Part shown: one piece after another, positions 48,345 through 59,987 of the stretch | How positions within the stretch are numbered: the first letter of the stretch is position 1 | Layout: each line of letters opens with the position of its first letter | Assembly: GCA_963691815.1 (NCBI GenBank) | Contig: OY829668.1 | Location: 14,871,643-14,935,642, forward strand | Direction of reading: 5' to 3' | DNA from: Echiichthys vipera | Taxonomy: Eukaryota > Chordata > Actinopteri > Perciformes > Trachinidae | Length of the DNA stretch: 64,000 bases | Notes under the pieces: generated by a model | What the model was told of the DNA's origin: nothing | The model's database searches: none | What the model saw: only the letters and a program-made list of their open reading frames with translations | Position numbers and translations under genes: made by a program

Positions 48345-50261
48345 AAATAGGGTCATGTCCAGCTTCAAAAAAATAAGATTATCACTATTTTATACAGCCT
48401 GTGGTTGGACTGTTGTACTCACAGCTCAAGTCAGAAGTCGTTCGGGTTGCAGTTACACAATTAAACTGTCATTGAAGCGGCCATTGAAGATAGCTGTGCA
48501 GATTAAATCTGAAGCACATTTGTTCAATCAGATGGATGGAACACGGATAAGTGAAAAACAAGCCTGTGTAGAAAGACTGTTACTTACAGATGTCACTGAG
48601 ATGTGCATGTGCACTGTCTCTATTCCTTCCTCTGCCTCTCTGGTACAGTTAGTAGGTCATACAGGGACCAATATAAAGTCATTTCTGCTCGGCTGCTTTT
48701 CAAAATCCCTAATTACAGAGTCAACAGCACACACACACACACATACGCACACACACGCACACACACACATTGACCAGCTCTCAAGCCCTTATCTCCAAAC
48801 TCCCTCACTTCTAATAATTTGCTCAGTATCCAAAACTCCAAACTTGCTGGGGAGCAAAATTTGTCTTTTTTACAGCACACTTTGCTTTCAGATTAAAAAG
48901 TGCCATCCAAATTTAAACTGTCAGCCTTTTATTACAAGGCGTGTGTGTGTGTGTGGGCGTGTCTGTTTTTCGCTTCAATGACCAACCATGACTCTTCGTT
49001 CTGTCAGATAAGAGCACTCTGTCTGCTAAATGTCAGCTCGGCACAAGTTAAAATTCAAGGTTATTTGTTGTAATACCGGTTCTGCAGTGCGGACAAAAGC
49101 TCTCCAGAGCTGAACGATGCCAGGACACTTCAACTGCTTTGACTTCGAATTCTGCAAATACATAGAGGAGGTTAAATTTATCCCAGAAATAATCCACCTC
49201 TCTTCATAGAGAAAAGGCAATCATGCCACAGTTGCCATGGGAACCCTTGTACATCATGCAGACATTGAGAATGAACATAAAGTGAATTTTCACGTTGCTT
49301 TATTTGTTTAAATTTGGCCACTGGGGTGGTTTTACAATGTGTGTCTGAACATTACGTAATGTGATCGACAAGTAGCGCATACTGTCGAGTGGAATCACAG
49401 GGATGACAGTTTCAGTACATTATAACATCCCAAAAATAATCCCCCCAAAACTTAAAATCAACACTCCTTACAGTTAGTACTGAAATATGTAACAACAGAC
49501 ACTTCACTGAATATATTAAGCTTCATTAGAGATGACTTCCAACCAACAAAACTCAACCAAACTGTAGCAGCGAGTCTCAACCACCGTCTGTAAAAAATAC
49601 TGGGTGTCACCAATTGGTTTGCCGACCACCATTTTGAATACCAGATTGCCGTATGGCTGTCACCATCTTGATATTTTATAGCCAGAAGTGACGGAGTTAG
49701 CGGGACTGTTACGCAAATGACGTCAGTGACGCTACACTAAGCGATAACGAGGGACATTTTTACTGATTTTCAAGTGTTTCCCTGCGGGTACTACCCCCTG
49801 AGTGTAGGCGGGAATCTCGGCCGATAAGCATGGCGACCCCACGTGAAAATGTTGTGACATCGTCTTCAATGTGACACTGCACCTTGGCCGCACACCATGG
49901 ATTTGTGACTTCACAGGTGCGTAGCTGAGATCAAAATGAAGTTTGATAGCGGGTGTGGTCCATGCATGGGCGAAGCAGGGAAGGGACCATTGCCTCACCA
50001 ATATACGATCCTGGCCCAATTTGGTGTCATGGCTGGTGTGATCCCAATGCAGGTAGTCTCTAGTTTAAAATCTGGGTAGAGTGGTTGAACTTTTTTTTTA
50101 CAAACTCAAAGCTGGAAGCTCAGTTTATCCTCAAAGGCAATTGAGGCGAGTCGGAAATTTCAACTAAAACGCCCCCGTCGGGAGAAACCCACCAACCCCA
50201 ACCTCACAATCCAAGATGGCTGCTCTGAGCATCGACAGGAGGTCTGTTTGTTTCCCTGGTC
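48345..50261. other. Intergenic with a short (CA)n; otherwise unassigned
   Basis: An interrupted CA run occurs at 48728-48771 and a short GT run near 48940. Around 49000-49300 the sequence is free of repeats that I recognise. Frames of 64-225 codons are not protein-like. Confidence 0.35.
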
Positions 50262-50840
50262 GTGGCCATTTCAGCACAAAATCATCCCGTGGTGTTTTGA
50301 TGGCAAGACAGTTTTTTTTCGTGAATAAAGTTTTAACACAAACCCCGGAGAGTCGCTAACAGCCGGACGTGGCTAACACTGATTAGCTCGGCATTAAACG
50401 TCTTTTTTAAAAACTAATACTGCTCAAAATAACACCAAACCTCTGCAGCAGCATGAGAAGAGTCCCAACACAGAAAACAAATTACCAATGGGCTTCTTCC
50501 TTTTGGATTGATGTTGTTAATCGACCTGAATGGACTTTATGAGAGGAGCTGGTACAGGGGCCAGTAGGTAAGTCTTTAAAACACTCTTTTAATAAACTCT
50601 GGGTTCACTAACGTTGTTGGTGCTTTGTTTTCTGTGTCAGGACTCTAATCATGGTACTGCAGAGGTTTGGTGTTATTTTAAGCAGTATTGGTGGTTAAAA
50701 AAGACGTTTGAATGCCTTCACCATCCTGCCCGAGCTAATCAGTGATAGCGACTCTCCCGGATTTCTCCGTTAAAAGTTGTTACACGAAAAAAACTTTTTC
50801 GATGGCTTATTTGATGTATGTAAGTGCCGAAAAAAGGGCA
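50262..50840. mobile_element. Foldback/MITE family, copy 3
   Basis: The left arm includes 'cagcacaaaatcatcccgtg', 'cggacgtggctaacactgat' and 'gcagcagcatgagaagagtc'. The right arm includes 'gtacaggggccagtaggtaa', 'gaatgccttcaccatcctgc' and 'gcttatttgatgtatgtaag'. The left arm is shorter than in copy 2 because part of the tip and loop is missing. No coding frame. Confidence 0.8.
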
Positions 50841-52391
50841 CATATACACACTGAAGAGGGCAGTTTAGCACATGGTTTGGCTCCTAGAAAGCAGTTTAGG
50901 ACATGTTTTGGCTCCTAGAAAGCAGTTTAGCACATGATATCGTAATAATCGTAGTTTTGTCCATCGACGGTTGAAAAAAACAGGTCAAGACAAAATGGAT
51001 GAAGCCTATGTGCTGAGGCGCTACCATGTATTAAAGGTCCTGCTCACAGAAACTGTGTTTACAATACAGATGGGGAGGTTTGCCTCATTACTAAATATGG
51101 AACTTTGATAGAGAAGGCGATCTCAGTGAGCGGAAAGGTGGGGGGGTGTTACTGTTGTCCTTCACAATGACACACTACAGTCACTGGGGAAGATGGAAAG
51201 CATTTCTTTCTCTGACACACACGGAAAAAACTTCTCATACCATAATGACCCTGAAGAAATATTATTTTTTGTGTGAGTCTACTTTCATCTTCATAAGAAA
51301 GTCAGAATGCGGTTTCAGGACTGATTTCACAATCTTTTTTTCCTGTTGTGTCTTATGTCAGATGGACCTCTAGGCACTGACAGAGATAATCAGAGCGCAG
51401 AGAACAAAGTCACTCCAGGGAGTGTAGAGTTTTTCTGTCTGTTGACGAGGATTTTCCTCTCTGGCAGCTCCTATATAACACAACACACAGTGACTACAGC
51501 AGTCCGTACCCATCTATACGCAAAATAATTGATATCAAACACCCTTTCAAATGTCAAGCATTAAATATTCAATGCTAAATAACGCTGAACCGTCTTTTAG
51601 TATTATTTATTTAGAATCAGTTATCTCAGCATATCTTCTCGATCAGTACAGTGTGGTTTGATATAAACGAAGCCAGAACTGGTGCACCACTGTGCAACCG
51701 TCCTGTTAGAGTTGAACTCATGATGTGAGCTAACCTGCAGGCGCTCCTCTGGGAACCCGCAAACACGTCCAGACAGGGGCAGTTGACTTCTTATTCTTGT
51801 TGGTACCACAAATATGTGAAATGTGCATGATTTCCATGGAAACAAAGAAAGAAATACAACCAAAAGAGGAAAACAGGAGCTGCTAATTCATTACAGTAGA
51901 CCTATTATGCTCTTCCTTAGTCTCTTTCATACTTTATACAGCAATAAAGTTCATCGGCTAGTTGTGATTGGTTAAGAACACTGCGGAGGTGGTCCCTGCT
52001 CCAATACAATCACACCTAGCACGCCCATGAAGTACAGCTACGCACAGCTCCGGTAGAACGTGCCGCTGTTCACTACATGTAGCTACATTACAAAGCTGCA
52101 GTATCTGTTGTTTGTGTTGTTAATTTCCCCCTCATTTAGTGTCACAGTCCTGCAGCAACATGTCCGGTTGTGTTGTGTGTAGTTTAGAATACTTTACTTT
52201 TGACGTTTACAATAGAAATATCCTTCATTTCACTCGGTGTTCTGCACTATTCCGTCTACGTACTAGTGGAGGGAAGACCAGGAAGTGATGACCAATCAGA
52301 GCAGACTGGACTTTTCAATGGGCTTACAGAGACAGGGGCGGCAACAGAGCGCGTCAGACATTAAAGCATGTAAACATGTTCTAGTAGAAAC
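50841..52391. other. Intergenic, mostly unassigned
   Basis: A small triple repeat 'ttggctcctagaaagcagtt' lies at 50860-50940. 51060-51560 has mixed composition without recognised repeats. 51930-52390 reads like dispersed-repeat sequence but no ends were found. Confidence 0.35.
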
Positions 52392-53367
52392 CAGAGATGG
52401 GGACTCGAGTTTGAGACCCTGAACTCAAGTCGCACTTAAGTCGCACAGAAATGTGACTTGATACATGACTTGGACTTAAGATTTGAGCTTGTGCACAATC
52501 TTTTTATTCATGTCATTCACTCTTCACAGCATTAACATCAGGAGCAGAAAGTCTCTCTCTCCCACAGAGATGTGGAAGCGGCCACACTCTGCACATGACA
52601 CGGAGAGCACATCACATCACCTGCAGCTGCTGCTGACCGGGGTGAAGTTAATTTAAGGTTGGATTATCGATGAATGTTCACGCCGATCCCAGCATACACA
52701 CATTAGTGTTTGTCACATTGTTTGGCTTTAATAACTTCAGGAACCGTTGAAACAAAAGAATCACAAAATGCAACGTCTGTGTTAAACTTAATTATCAACG
52801 TACTAATGTTAACTTGCTACTTAGCTTGTTAATGTTAGCTTTTTACTAATGTTAGTTTGGTATTAATGTTAGCTTGCTACTAATGTTAGCTTGTTAATAA
52901 TGTTAGCCTTTTATTAATGTTTACTTGTTATTAATTTTAGCTTTTAGATCGGTGTTCATTAACTTACATATTTTTGAAAAGTGTTTTTTTGCTGGTGCTG
53001 CCTCCATCTGCTGGCTAACGCTGTTAAACCGAGAGAAATACACGTTAATTATTAATGTCAGCTAAAGGCAAGTTTACGTTACAGAGTTATTGTTGAACAC
53101 ATAACATTAACGTTAATGTTACTGCGTTATTAGTTTTAACCATTACACTGCATTTGAGAGGCTGGAAGAATTATTATTTTTCACGTTTCTGACAAACATA
53201 ATGAGCAGCCGATACACAAAACTTCTTTATTTACACTAGATTATAAACTGACACTAACTCTATTTTACTATTTATTAAAACCATAATAGACTTGATTAGG
53301 ACTTGCTGCTTCCCTCAGAGACTTGAGACTTGACTTGGACTTGGAGAAAGTGACTTGGACCACTCTG
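52392..53367. mobile_element. hAT-type element, 8-bp target duplication GTAGAAAC
   Basis: It starts CAGAGATGGGGACTCGAG and ends GACTTGGACCACTCTG, giving CAGAG/CTCTG ends typical of hAT. GTAGAAAC at 52384-52391 and 53368-53375 is a perfect 8-bp target duplication. Both subterminal regions have 'gacttggact' words in opposite orientation. A small 'taatgttagcttgctac' repeat lies inside at about 52800-52950. At 976 bp with no transposase frame, it is non-autonomous. Confidence 0.88.
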
Positions 53368-53375
53368 GTAGAAAC

Positions 53376-54164
53376 ACAAAATACTCCTTCTTACAACAGA
53401 TACTACAGCTTTTTTTTTTAACATTTAAACATGTTAAAGTTTCAAATTCAATAATCAATGTAATTGGATTAATAGGAAGGCACTCCAAAATGACAATGAG
53501 GAAGCAAAATAATTAAAAATCCTTCTATATTATAGGGGCTTGATCATCAACATGTTTTGACCGCTGTAGGTCTTTGTCATTATCTACATTTGAGTATACA
53601 AAGCAACCCAGTCATCTTTTCTTTTTTTCCCCTATACAATATAATTAGTTGCATTCATCACAACGCTCTGAACTCGTTGGCTGCTCTCTTGATTTGTATT
53701 CCGCATGTTTCTTCAGCAAAACGCTGCAGCAAGCCAGCTAACTATGAGCCACCAAGGACACTATTATAAAGGTCCTCCCAATGAAAAAAAAAAAAAATAC
53801 TTATGTATATTTAATGAAAAGTGTTTCACGGGTGAGGAAGTTGGGTTCGGAAAGTTGACAATTTCACAGCTGAATGCATCCTTTGTTTGCCCTCTTCTCT
53901 GTGGAAATTCGAGGTGAATGCACTGGTCATGCCAATGGAAATGGAATATAACAAACAGCCTAGAGGTGTGTCTTACCGTGGTTGTTGGCATTGACAGCCA
54001 GAAGCATCAAAGTAAAGCACACCCTCAAGTGGTAATATTGTTTAAAGACATATTTTGCCCAATTTTAATATGTTTTTCTCTCTCTGAGAACACCTTGGCG
54101 AAGTGCGTTGGGCACCTGATGATTAGAGTTGGGGGCAGAGTACTTAGATTACTTTTTTTTGTTG
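53376..54164. other. Intergenic, nothing recognised
   Basis: No gene or delimited repeat. A purine run of A follows 53788. Confidence 0.4.
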
Positions 54165-54450
54165 CAACGAGTAGGTGCGGCTTTTGCTCAGTGGTAGAGT
54201 GGGTCGTCCTCCATTCAAGCGATCGGCAGTTCGATCCCCAGCTCCCCTGGTCCACATGTCGAAGTGCCCTTGGGCAAGATACTTAACCCCGAATTGCTCC
54301 CTGTGCTGCACATGGTGGTGTGAATGATTAGATGGTATGTAGATGTAAACTGCCATCAGTGTGAATGGGTGAATGTGACAAGTAGTGTGAAAGCGCTTTG
54401 AGTAGTCATAAGACTAGAAAGGTGCTATGTAAGTACAAGACCGTTAAAAG
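54165..54450 (+). mobile_element. tRNA-derived SINE with L2-like tail
   Basis: The head has pol III promoter-like boxes: 'ttgctcagtggtagagtggg' (A box) and 'agttcgatccccag' (B box) about 45 bp apart. A body follows with 'gggcaagatacttaaccccg' and a tail 'gaaagcgctttgagtagtca' typical of V-SINE/L2-type fish elements. It ends near 'gtgctatgtaagtacaagac'. The tRNA-like part is too altered to be a working tRNA gene. Confidence 0.8.
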
Positions 54451-54864
54451 TAATACTTTAATTACAAAAACAATCAATTTTCGCATCTATCGGGTTGCGG
54501 GGTGACGCGAGTAAAGTGTTTAACAGGAAGGTTAACCAACGCCTCAGTCTAAAATGCATTTTCGAAATGTAAATATGTGGACTCAGCTGGTCCTCAGTCC
54601 CTTCCTTATTATGGGAAGCATCCTGAGCTGACTGCCATTAACCTCTGACCTGCTCAGGCTCATTGTTGCTCATTCCTCAACATGACTGCACATGACAGCA
54701 GTGACTCCTGACCTTTTCTCTCAGCCTTAATGGGATTCTGTTGTTTCAGGGTGTGCAAATATCCGATCGGAGACTTGAGACTGTCCTCGCTATTTGATAC
54801 GGTTCTTTTGTCTTTTACAAACACGTCTTAATGATGCCGTTTACCTTAGTCTTTGTGAGGAAGA
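54451..54864. other. Intergenic, nothing recognised
   Basis: No gene or repeat boundary seen. Confidence 0.4.
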
Positions 54865-55130
54865 CTTGTAACGCAAGAACCAGTTCGGAATTTATTCCAA
54901 GTTAGGATAAAATTACATTTATTCTTGTACAAGAATAAAACAAAGTACACTTCGACTTCATTGTGTCTCACTTACTCTGAGGACAGTTAAACAGTAACAG
55001 TTGTAATGGTGATTTATTATTTAGAAAACACAAGGAGTTATCTCCAGGGTGCCCAAATCAATCTGTGGTCTTGCACGGTGCTCCTCAATGCACATACAAA
55101 ACAATGAATGCAACCAGAGTTCACACATTA
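54865..55130. repeat. Dispersed repeat shared with 22431-23130
   Basis: 'gaaccagttcggaatttatt', 'aaaattacatttattcttgt' and 'ccagagttcacacatta' match the other copy in order and orientation. Confidence 0.5.
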
Positions 55131-55132
55131 TT

Positions 55133-56533
55133 ACTGCAAAACAGCCCTTCTAGAAATACTCGTTATATTACTAAATCTAGTCAAATTGTCTTGTGTTGAG
55201 CAAAAAAAAAACTTCCAATAGGGTAAGAAAAATTTACTTGGTTAGAATTTGGAAAACTAGACAAAAAGGCAAGAGTAAAAAAAAAAAAGGTATTTCTTAA
55301 GATTCTTAAAGTTGTAGATTTCCATCTATTTAATTGCCTTTTAAGTTAATATATATCAAAAATATGTGTGAATATAGGGGAATGTGTTTCATTAAAGTTT
55401 ACAAAAGAGCAAAAAATAAATAAAAAAATACAACTGTCAACACACATAGTGATCATGAACCATGATGGAGGCTCTGAAAGAACAGGCTCGCCTGCAGTTA
55501 CATCTTAGCGCCATAGAGGCAGCTAGAAACAACATATTTCAATTCTTATGGAGGAAAACTTTAATTTGAGAAGTTGTGCAAATGGTCTCAATCTTAAATC
55601 AAGGAACATAATCTTGTTTCTTTGCTGCGATAATTTGCAAACTATGTCCACACCTTGTAACTAGTTAAAGGTTGAATATGGAGAATGAGCAGAACACCAT
55701 CATCTAGTGTCTCAAGATCGTCGTCGCAACAACAAAAAACAAGTCCAGCAGTCGGGTTGCCAGGTTGGTCAGACCCGGCCCAGAAATCTTCAGGAGACTA
55801 GAGTCTGTTTGAGCCTGTTTAAACCCATCCCCTCCAGCAAATCACACCATAAGAACAAGGATTAGAGGAGTTTGACGGTTAGTGTTAGCGGTTAGTGTTA
55901 GCCGTTCCAGCTAAGTAAAGATGAAAGTGATGTTAGCGATCAAGGAGAAACGTAGCCATTTGGGCGCACGTTTTAATGGCGTTTCTCTCCTTTCTCTAAG
56001 TTCATGGAGTGAATGCTTGGCCTATATTGACTCTGGTTTTTGCCCGTCTCCGCTCACTCAGCTGCTGGGACAAATATAGCCCCCTTCACTGAGGCTCTGA
56101 AGCAGCTGCAGGATTGGCAAACTCCATTTCACCCAGTGCCAGACTACAGTAGCTGCACCCGACAACAGACAACCCTGGCAATCAGCAACACCTAACAATA
56201 TTGGCTGCTACCATGGAAACAGAATGGGACAGAAAGTCATTGTCAAACCCGTCAAAAACATTTAAAATATTAAATCAGACTAAATACATTTTTTATGGAA
56301 GAGCAATACTTTCATTCTGTACCCCGCAAAACGCCTCATGGGTGAAGATTTTTTTTTTTTTAAATGTAGCTTTTAATAAAGATTCTACATATTCAACCTT
56401 TAACTCAAGCTTCATGTTAGCTGGTAAATCGTATTAAAACTTTGATATATCTTCTGAAAATAAGACTATGTAAAAAAAAAAGACTAAAAATTGGACTAAT
56501 TTCCTCGAAATAAGGCTTTCTTGTTTTGCAGTG
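55133..56533. mobile_element. TIR element with 'ACTGCAAAACA' ends
   Basis: The left end 'actgcaaaacagccc' and the right end in reverse complement 'cactgcaaaacaagaaagcc' are inverted. Both subterminal regions are rich in 'tagaaata/ctagtcaa'-type motifs. The interior of 1.4 kb has no transposase frame and may contain captured or nested sequence (55460-56240). Target duplication unclear. Confidence 0.45.
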
Positions 56534-57224
56534 TAGTGCTATAGCGATCTGAATTTTTCCATCAGTCTTTAAGCATCATTTTAAAAATCCTTCCCTTCAG
56601 CATCTGATTCGTGATTATACATGAATGAGGCTGTGGTTGACCAAGGTCTTTATTGCTGTAGATAGTTTTTTTATTTCCTCCCTCTGCTTCTTGCGTTGAT
56701 CGTGGAAAGGGAAAAAGCTTGGAATGGTTTCCTCGTGGGACGTTGCTGCGGTGCTTTACGGCTCCGGTCCCTGGACAGGTTATTAGAGCAGCGGTGCATA
56801 ATTGCAGCGTGGCTGGTATGTGAAGCATCCACTCCATCATACTCCCGCGGCTTTGCCTGCTTCGCGTGTTACCGGCTTAGAAAAAGGAAATGTTTTGACA
56901 TTGTACGTGTGTTTGATTGTTTTGAGCGAGTGTATACTGAGATGCTCACATTTCACTGTGTATTGAACTTGAAGGTTTGACGGTTTTATGTTTGTATGGG
57001 GCTTTCAGGCACCTCTCATTGCTGTCATCCACGTTGATCTTCTCAGGGGTTTCTTGTATATTGCTGTTTTCAGAAGTCCCCTGTCAGGTTATTATGAGCT
57101 GTAATAATGCAGCGAGATGAGCGGATAATGTTTTCACTTGAAATAACCCCGGGGTGAGGGTCAATACTTAATTGTTGTGAGGTATGGGAACCTTTGTAAT
57201 GCTCCTCTTGCTGTGTGTTTGCAG
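56534..57224. other. Sequence just upstream of the first coding exon of mdk
   Basis: This region has no recognised repeat. Midkine genes usually have a non-coding first exon; I cannot place it here with confidence, though 56690-56820 is mixed in composition and contains a possible donor ('ggctggtatgtg'). The segment 56820-57180 also looks non-repetitive and may be regulatory or intronic. Confidence 0.35.
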
Positions 57225-57304
57225 GATGAGGCCTGCGCTGCTGCTGCTGCTATTTGCAACTCTCATCGCTGTCAAAACTGTAGCCGGAGGGAAAAACAAA
57301 AAAG
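57225..57304 (+). CDS. mdk: Midkine, first coding exon (signal peptide)
   Basis: The acceptor 'ctgtgtgtttgcag' is followed by G and the ATG at 57226. The exon encodes MRPALLLLLFATLIAVKTVA, GGKNKK and ends in phase 1 at the donor 'gtaaag'. The Leu-rich core is a secretion signal, probably cleaved near AVKTVAG/GKNKK, and the basic GKNKK start of the mature chain is typical of midkine. All following introns are also phase 1, as in the midkine/pleiotrophin family. Midkine is a secreted heparin-binding growth factor acting on neural and regenerating tissues. Teleosts have mdka and mdkb; which one this is cannot be settled here. Confidence 0.92.
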
Positions 57305-57336
57305 GTAAAGTCCTCTCTTCCTCTCTCCCTGTCATG

Positions 57337-57339
<3 letters not shown>

Positions 57340-57408
<69 letters not shown>
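57340..57408. repeat. (CT)n microsatellite in mdk intron
   Basis: About 34 CT units lie only 36 bp after the donor of the signal-peptide exon. Confidence 0.96.
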
Positions 57409-57411
<3 letters not shown>

Positions 57412-57594
57412 GTATTTTTAAAATACATTCTAAGTTGTTTTTCCCATTACTGATTGTTGAAGCCTTGTTCCCCAAAAGGGTTCCATGTTCCATAAAACTA
57501 TGCCTTTGCTGATAGGGTTAGGGCTTACCCTTTTTTTAGGGTTAGGGTCTACATAAGCCTATTTGCCAGGGAATTTGGCACAGATTGTGGAAAA

Positions 57595-58115
57595 TAACCT
57601 GACTCTCGCCAGATGAGTTTTGTTCCGCCTTGCTTCCCTCATCCATCTGGGATCGCTCGACTGGGAATTTATTTCAGAAGGCTGGGCCTTATCAAAAATC
57701 CTTGCTTATGATTGGATAAACCACTTGTTTGTCATCTTTATTGACGTGCTACTTTAACCACTCACATGAAAACCAACCCGTGACACTGATGAGAACATGG
57801 TTTCCACCAACAAAAGCCTTCAGAGCCATTCTCGGGTGTTCTTTTAAAGAAGAAAGATTCTCCAGATTGGAATGAAATAGCAGCATCCATGTTGGCACCT
57901 GCTTCCTCGATGCAAGCCACCATTGTTGTCTGAATCACAACAGTCGCTTCTCCACTACGTCACATCTATAAAACCCTGCCAGGCGATGCTGATTGGCCTG
58001 ACCATTTTTTGCGGACCCTGAAATCCCTCTGCAATGGAGCAATGGTTGAGAGGAGCTAGGCGGAGTCAAGACGGAAGCAAGACGGAATACAAGTCCTCTG
58101 GCGAGAGTCAGGTTA
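57595..58115. mobile_element. MITE with 19-bp 'TAACCTGACTCTCGCCAGA' inverted ends
   Basis: TAACCTGACTCTCGCCAGA at the left and its exact reverse complement at the right bound 521 bp. No transposase frame is present. A diverged relative is at 8629-9125. The outer TAA/TTA could be part of the ends or a 3-bp target site. It lies in an mdk intron. Confidence 0.8.
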
Positions 58116-58734
58116 GCATGTTCCCTGGTCACAAACAAAGCGGGGAACATTTTTCTTAAAAACGCGTTCTATGTGAACTGGTAACATAGGACCCGGGAAA
58201 CCGAGGTATGCTCCCTCCGAGTCAATATCTCCTGATATTTAATTTTTTCTGTATTTTTCTATTTGGAGGAAACCCGTGTTCATTCCCGCACGGTAACATT
58301 TCAATGAGCGGATGTGGCAGGAGGGAGGTAGTTTTTGATCACATTTGAGCACCCATACATTATATTAAATACAACATATAACGTATGTATGAAAACAGCA
58401 TACGGCCAAACTGCTATTAAGCTCCACAACTGGTTCAAACCTGAACAAAGCACCGTGTTTTAAAGGGATAATTCAATATTTTTGTAAATGCATATTTTCA
58501 GTACTTACCCTGCCCTACAGTTTTGGTAGAGTAAGAGTCAAATTGGCTTTGGTGTTTGAAGGTATTTGTATAAAAAAATAAATCTATATTTTTAACTATA
58601 TTATACAATGGATTCTTGATTTTAGCTGTGGGATATCCATGTTGTTGTTACCATATTCTTGTTTTCTTCCACTGTACTTACATTTAAGTACCACTAAGAA
58701 TGATAGTATGTTATTGGCACCTGTTTCAACCAAG
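58116..58734 (+). other. mdk intron, nothing recognised
   Basis: No exon or delimited repeat. Confidence 0.45.
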
Positions 58735-58860
58735 CCCCGACTACCAGCAACTTCCTAGTTGATCCATTCAGGAAGTGCTAAAAATATCAGTTCTCCGAGT
58801 GTCCACTAGGGGCAGGTTTCATGATAGAGCAGTTTCTCATTGACCCCCATGTTAAACAGG
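58735..58860. mobile_element. Fragment of the 20790-type MITE
   Basis: 'caacttcctagttgatccat', 'tcaggaagtgctaaaaatat' and 'cagttctccgagtgtccact' correspond to the interior of the MITE at 20790-21160. Confidence 0.6.
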
Positions 58861-58894
58861 CTGTTTTCACAGCATCATTAAACCTGTTTAAGGC

Positions 58895-59255
58895 CTCGGA
58901 CAAAAGAACATTCTAGTCTGTGTGTTTAGGTCCTATCTCCATGACAACACTAAGGGGGGGTGAATTTTTTTGGACCAGGCTAGTTTTAGTTTATTGGAGG
59001 TTAACGTTTATGAATATGAATAATTAGGGGCTTGGCCTCTTGAGTGACAGCTAGCCACTGACCCTCACTTCTCCTCTGAGGTATACTTCAGCCAGATGGG
59101 TGTATGTCCCTTTCCCCAACATGACCTTTTTTGGTAAGAGGAAATGAGGCGGAGTCAAAGTCTGACAAGATGGCGACTCCCGTAGGCGAGGACGATTGGA
59201 TCAAGTTGAGAGAACGGACCTCGCCGGAGATGCTACATCCATTTTTTAAACAGTT
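58895..59255. mobile_element. Repeat family C, partial copy
   Basis: 'aacattctagtctgtgtgtt', 'ccatgacaacactaaggggg', 'cagccagatgggtgtatgtc' and 'gcggagtcaaagtctgacaa' follow the order seen at 45440-46530. Confidence 0.6.
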
Positions 59256-59819
59256 TTTGGTTTCGGAAGAGCCAAAAATGAAAGTTGGAAACTTTCTGTA
59301 AAAATAATACGTTATAAAAAACATGTGCAATCCGTTCTTTAAGTCGTAACGTAACACCCTTTCAATACACTACTCCCTGGTCCGAAAGCTCTGACAAATA
59401 AAACAAAAACAACTGACGAACAATTCCAATCAGTTCTTTCTCTAGTGAGACACATTTTCATTGATAGGAAAGACGTCAAATGACTTGTCATTGTAGAAAT
59501 ACGAGGCTTGGACCCTGAAATGGTAGTTTGAAAGGGCGTTACGTCACAACTTTACAGCTTTCGGTGTCATTTCTGTTGGTGTTGACGCTTGATTATAAAG
59601 CGCTATATTCCTTTAAAACTGTGCTTTGCTTTATTTGCATTTTCATACATGCCTGTTGTCTGTGAAAAGTTAAAAGAGACTAATTGAATACGTTTTTCCT
59701 GTGTCATGTAATAACATCAACGTTTATGTGACACGGCCACAGTGGAGGTTGATATTGAGACATTGATAATGAAACTATGCATGTGTGTAGAAACCATTCC
59801 ATCTTTATTCTGTCCTCAG
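59256..59819 (+). other. mdk intron, nothing recognised
   Basis: No exon or delimited repeat before the acceptor at 59817-59819. Confidence 0.45.
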
Positions 59820-59987
59820 AGAAAAACAAACCCTCCCCATCCGGGTCAGAATGCACTGACTGGCGCTATGGCAACTGTGTCCCCAGCAACGGGGACTGTG
59901 GAGCAGGGTTTAGAGAGGGGTCGTGTGACCAGCAGAGCAAGAAGATGAAATGCAGAGTGCCTTGCAACTGGAAAAAGGACTTTGGGG
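59820..59987 (+). CDS. mdk: Midkine, N-terminal cysteine domain exon
   Basis: A 168-nt exon, acceptor 'ttattctgtcctcag', donor 'gtaagt', phase 1 on both sides. It reads EKNKPSPSGSECTDWRYGNC, VPSNGDCGAGFREGSCDQQS, KKMKCRVPCNWKKDFG. It has six cysteines, the number expected for the N-terminal midkine domain (three disulfides) including the CxxPCNWKK hinge. SEC..W..G.C and FREG.C are midkine-like; pleiotrophin differs at these places. The N-domain stabilises the protein and its dimers. Confidence 0.96.

Noticed and set aside
48304..48981. 225-codon open frame
   Set aside because: It spans a CA microsatellite and shows no domain, repeat pattern or splice context of a gene.
54172..54245. A tRNA gene
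   Set aside because: A and B boxes are present, but the rest does not form a clean cloverleaf and it is joined to a SINE body and tail.
57505..57555. Interstitial telomere repeats (TTAGGG words)
   Set aside because: Only isolated 'tagggttagggc' words, no array.
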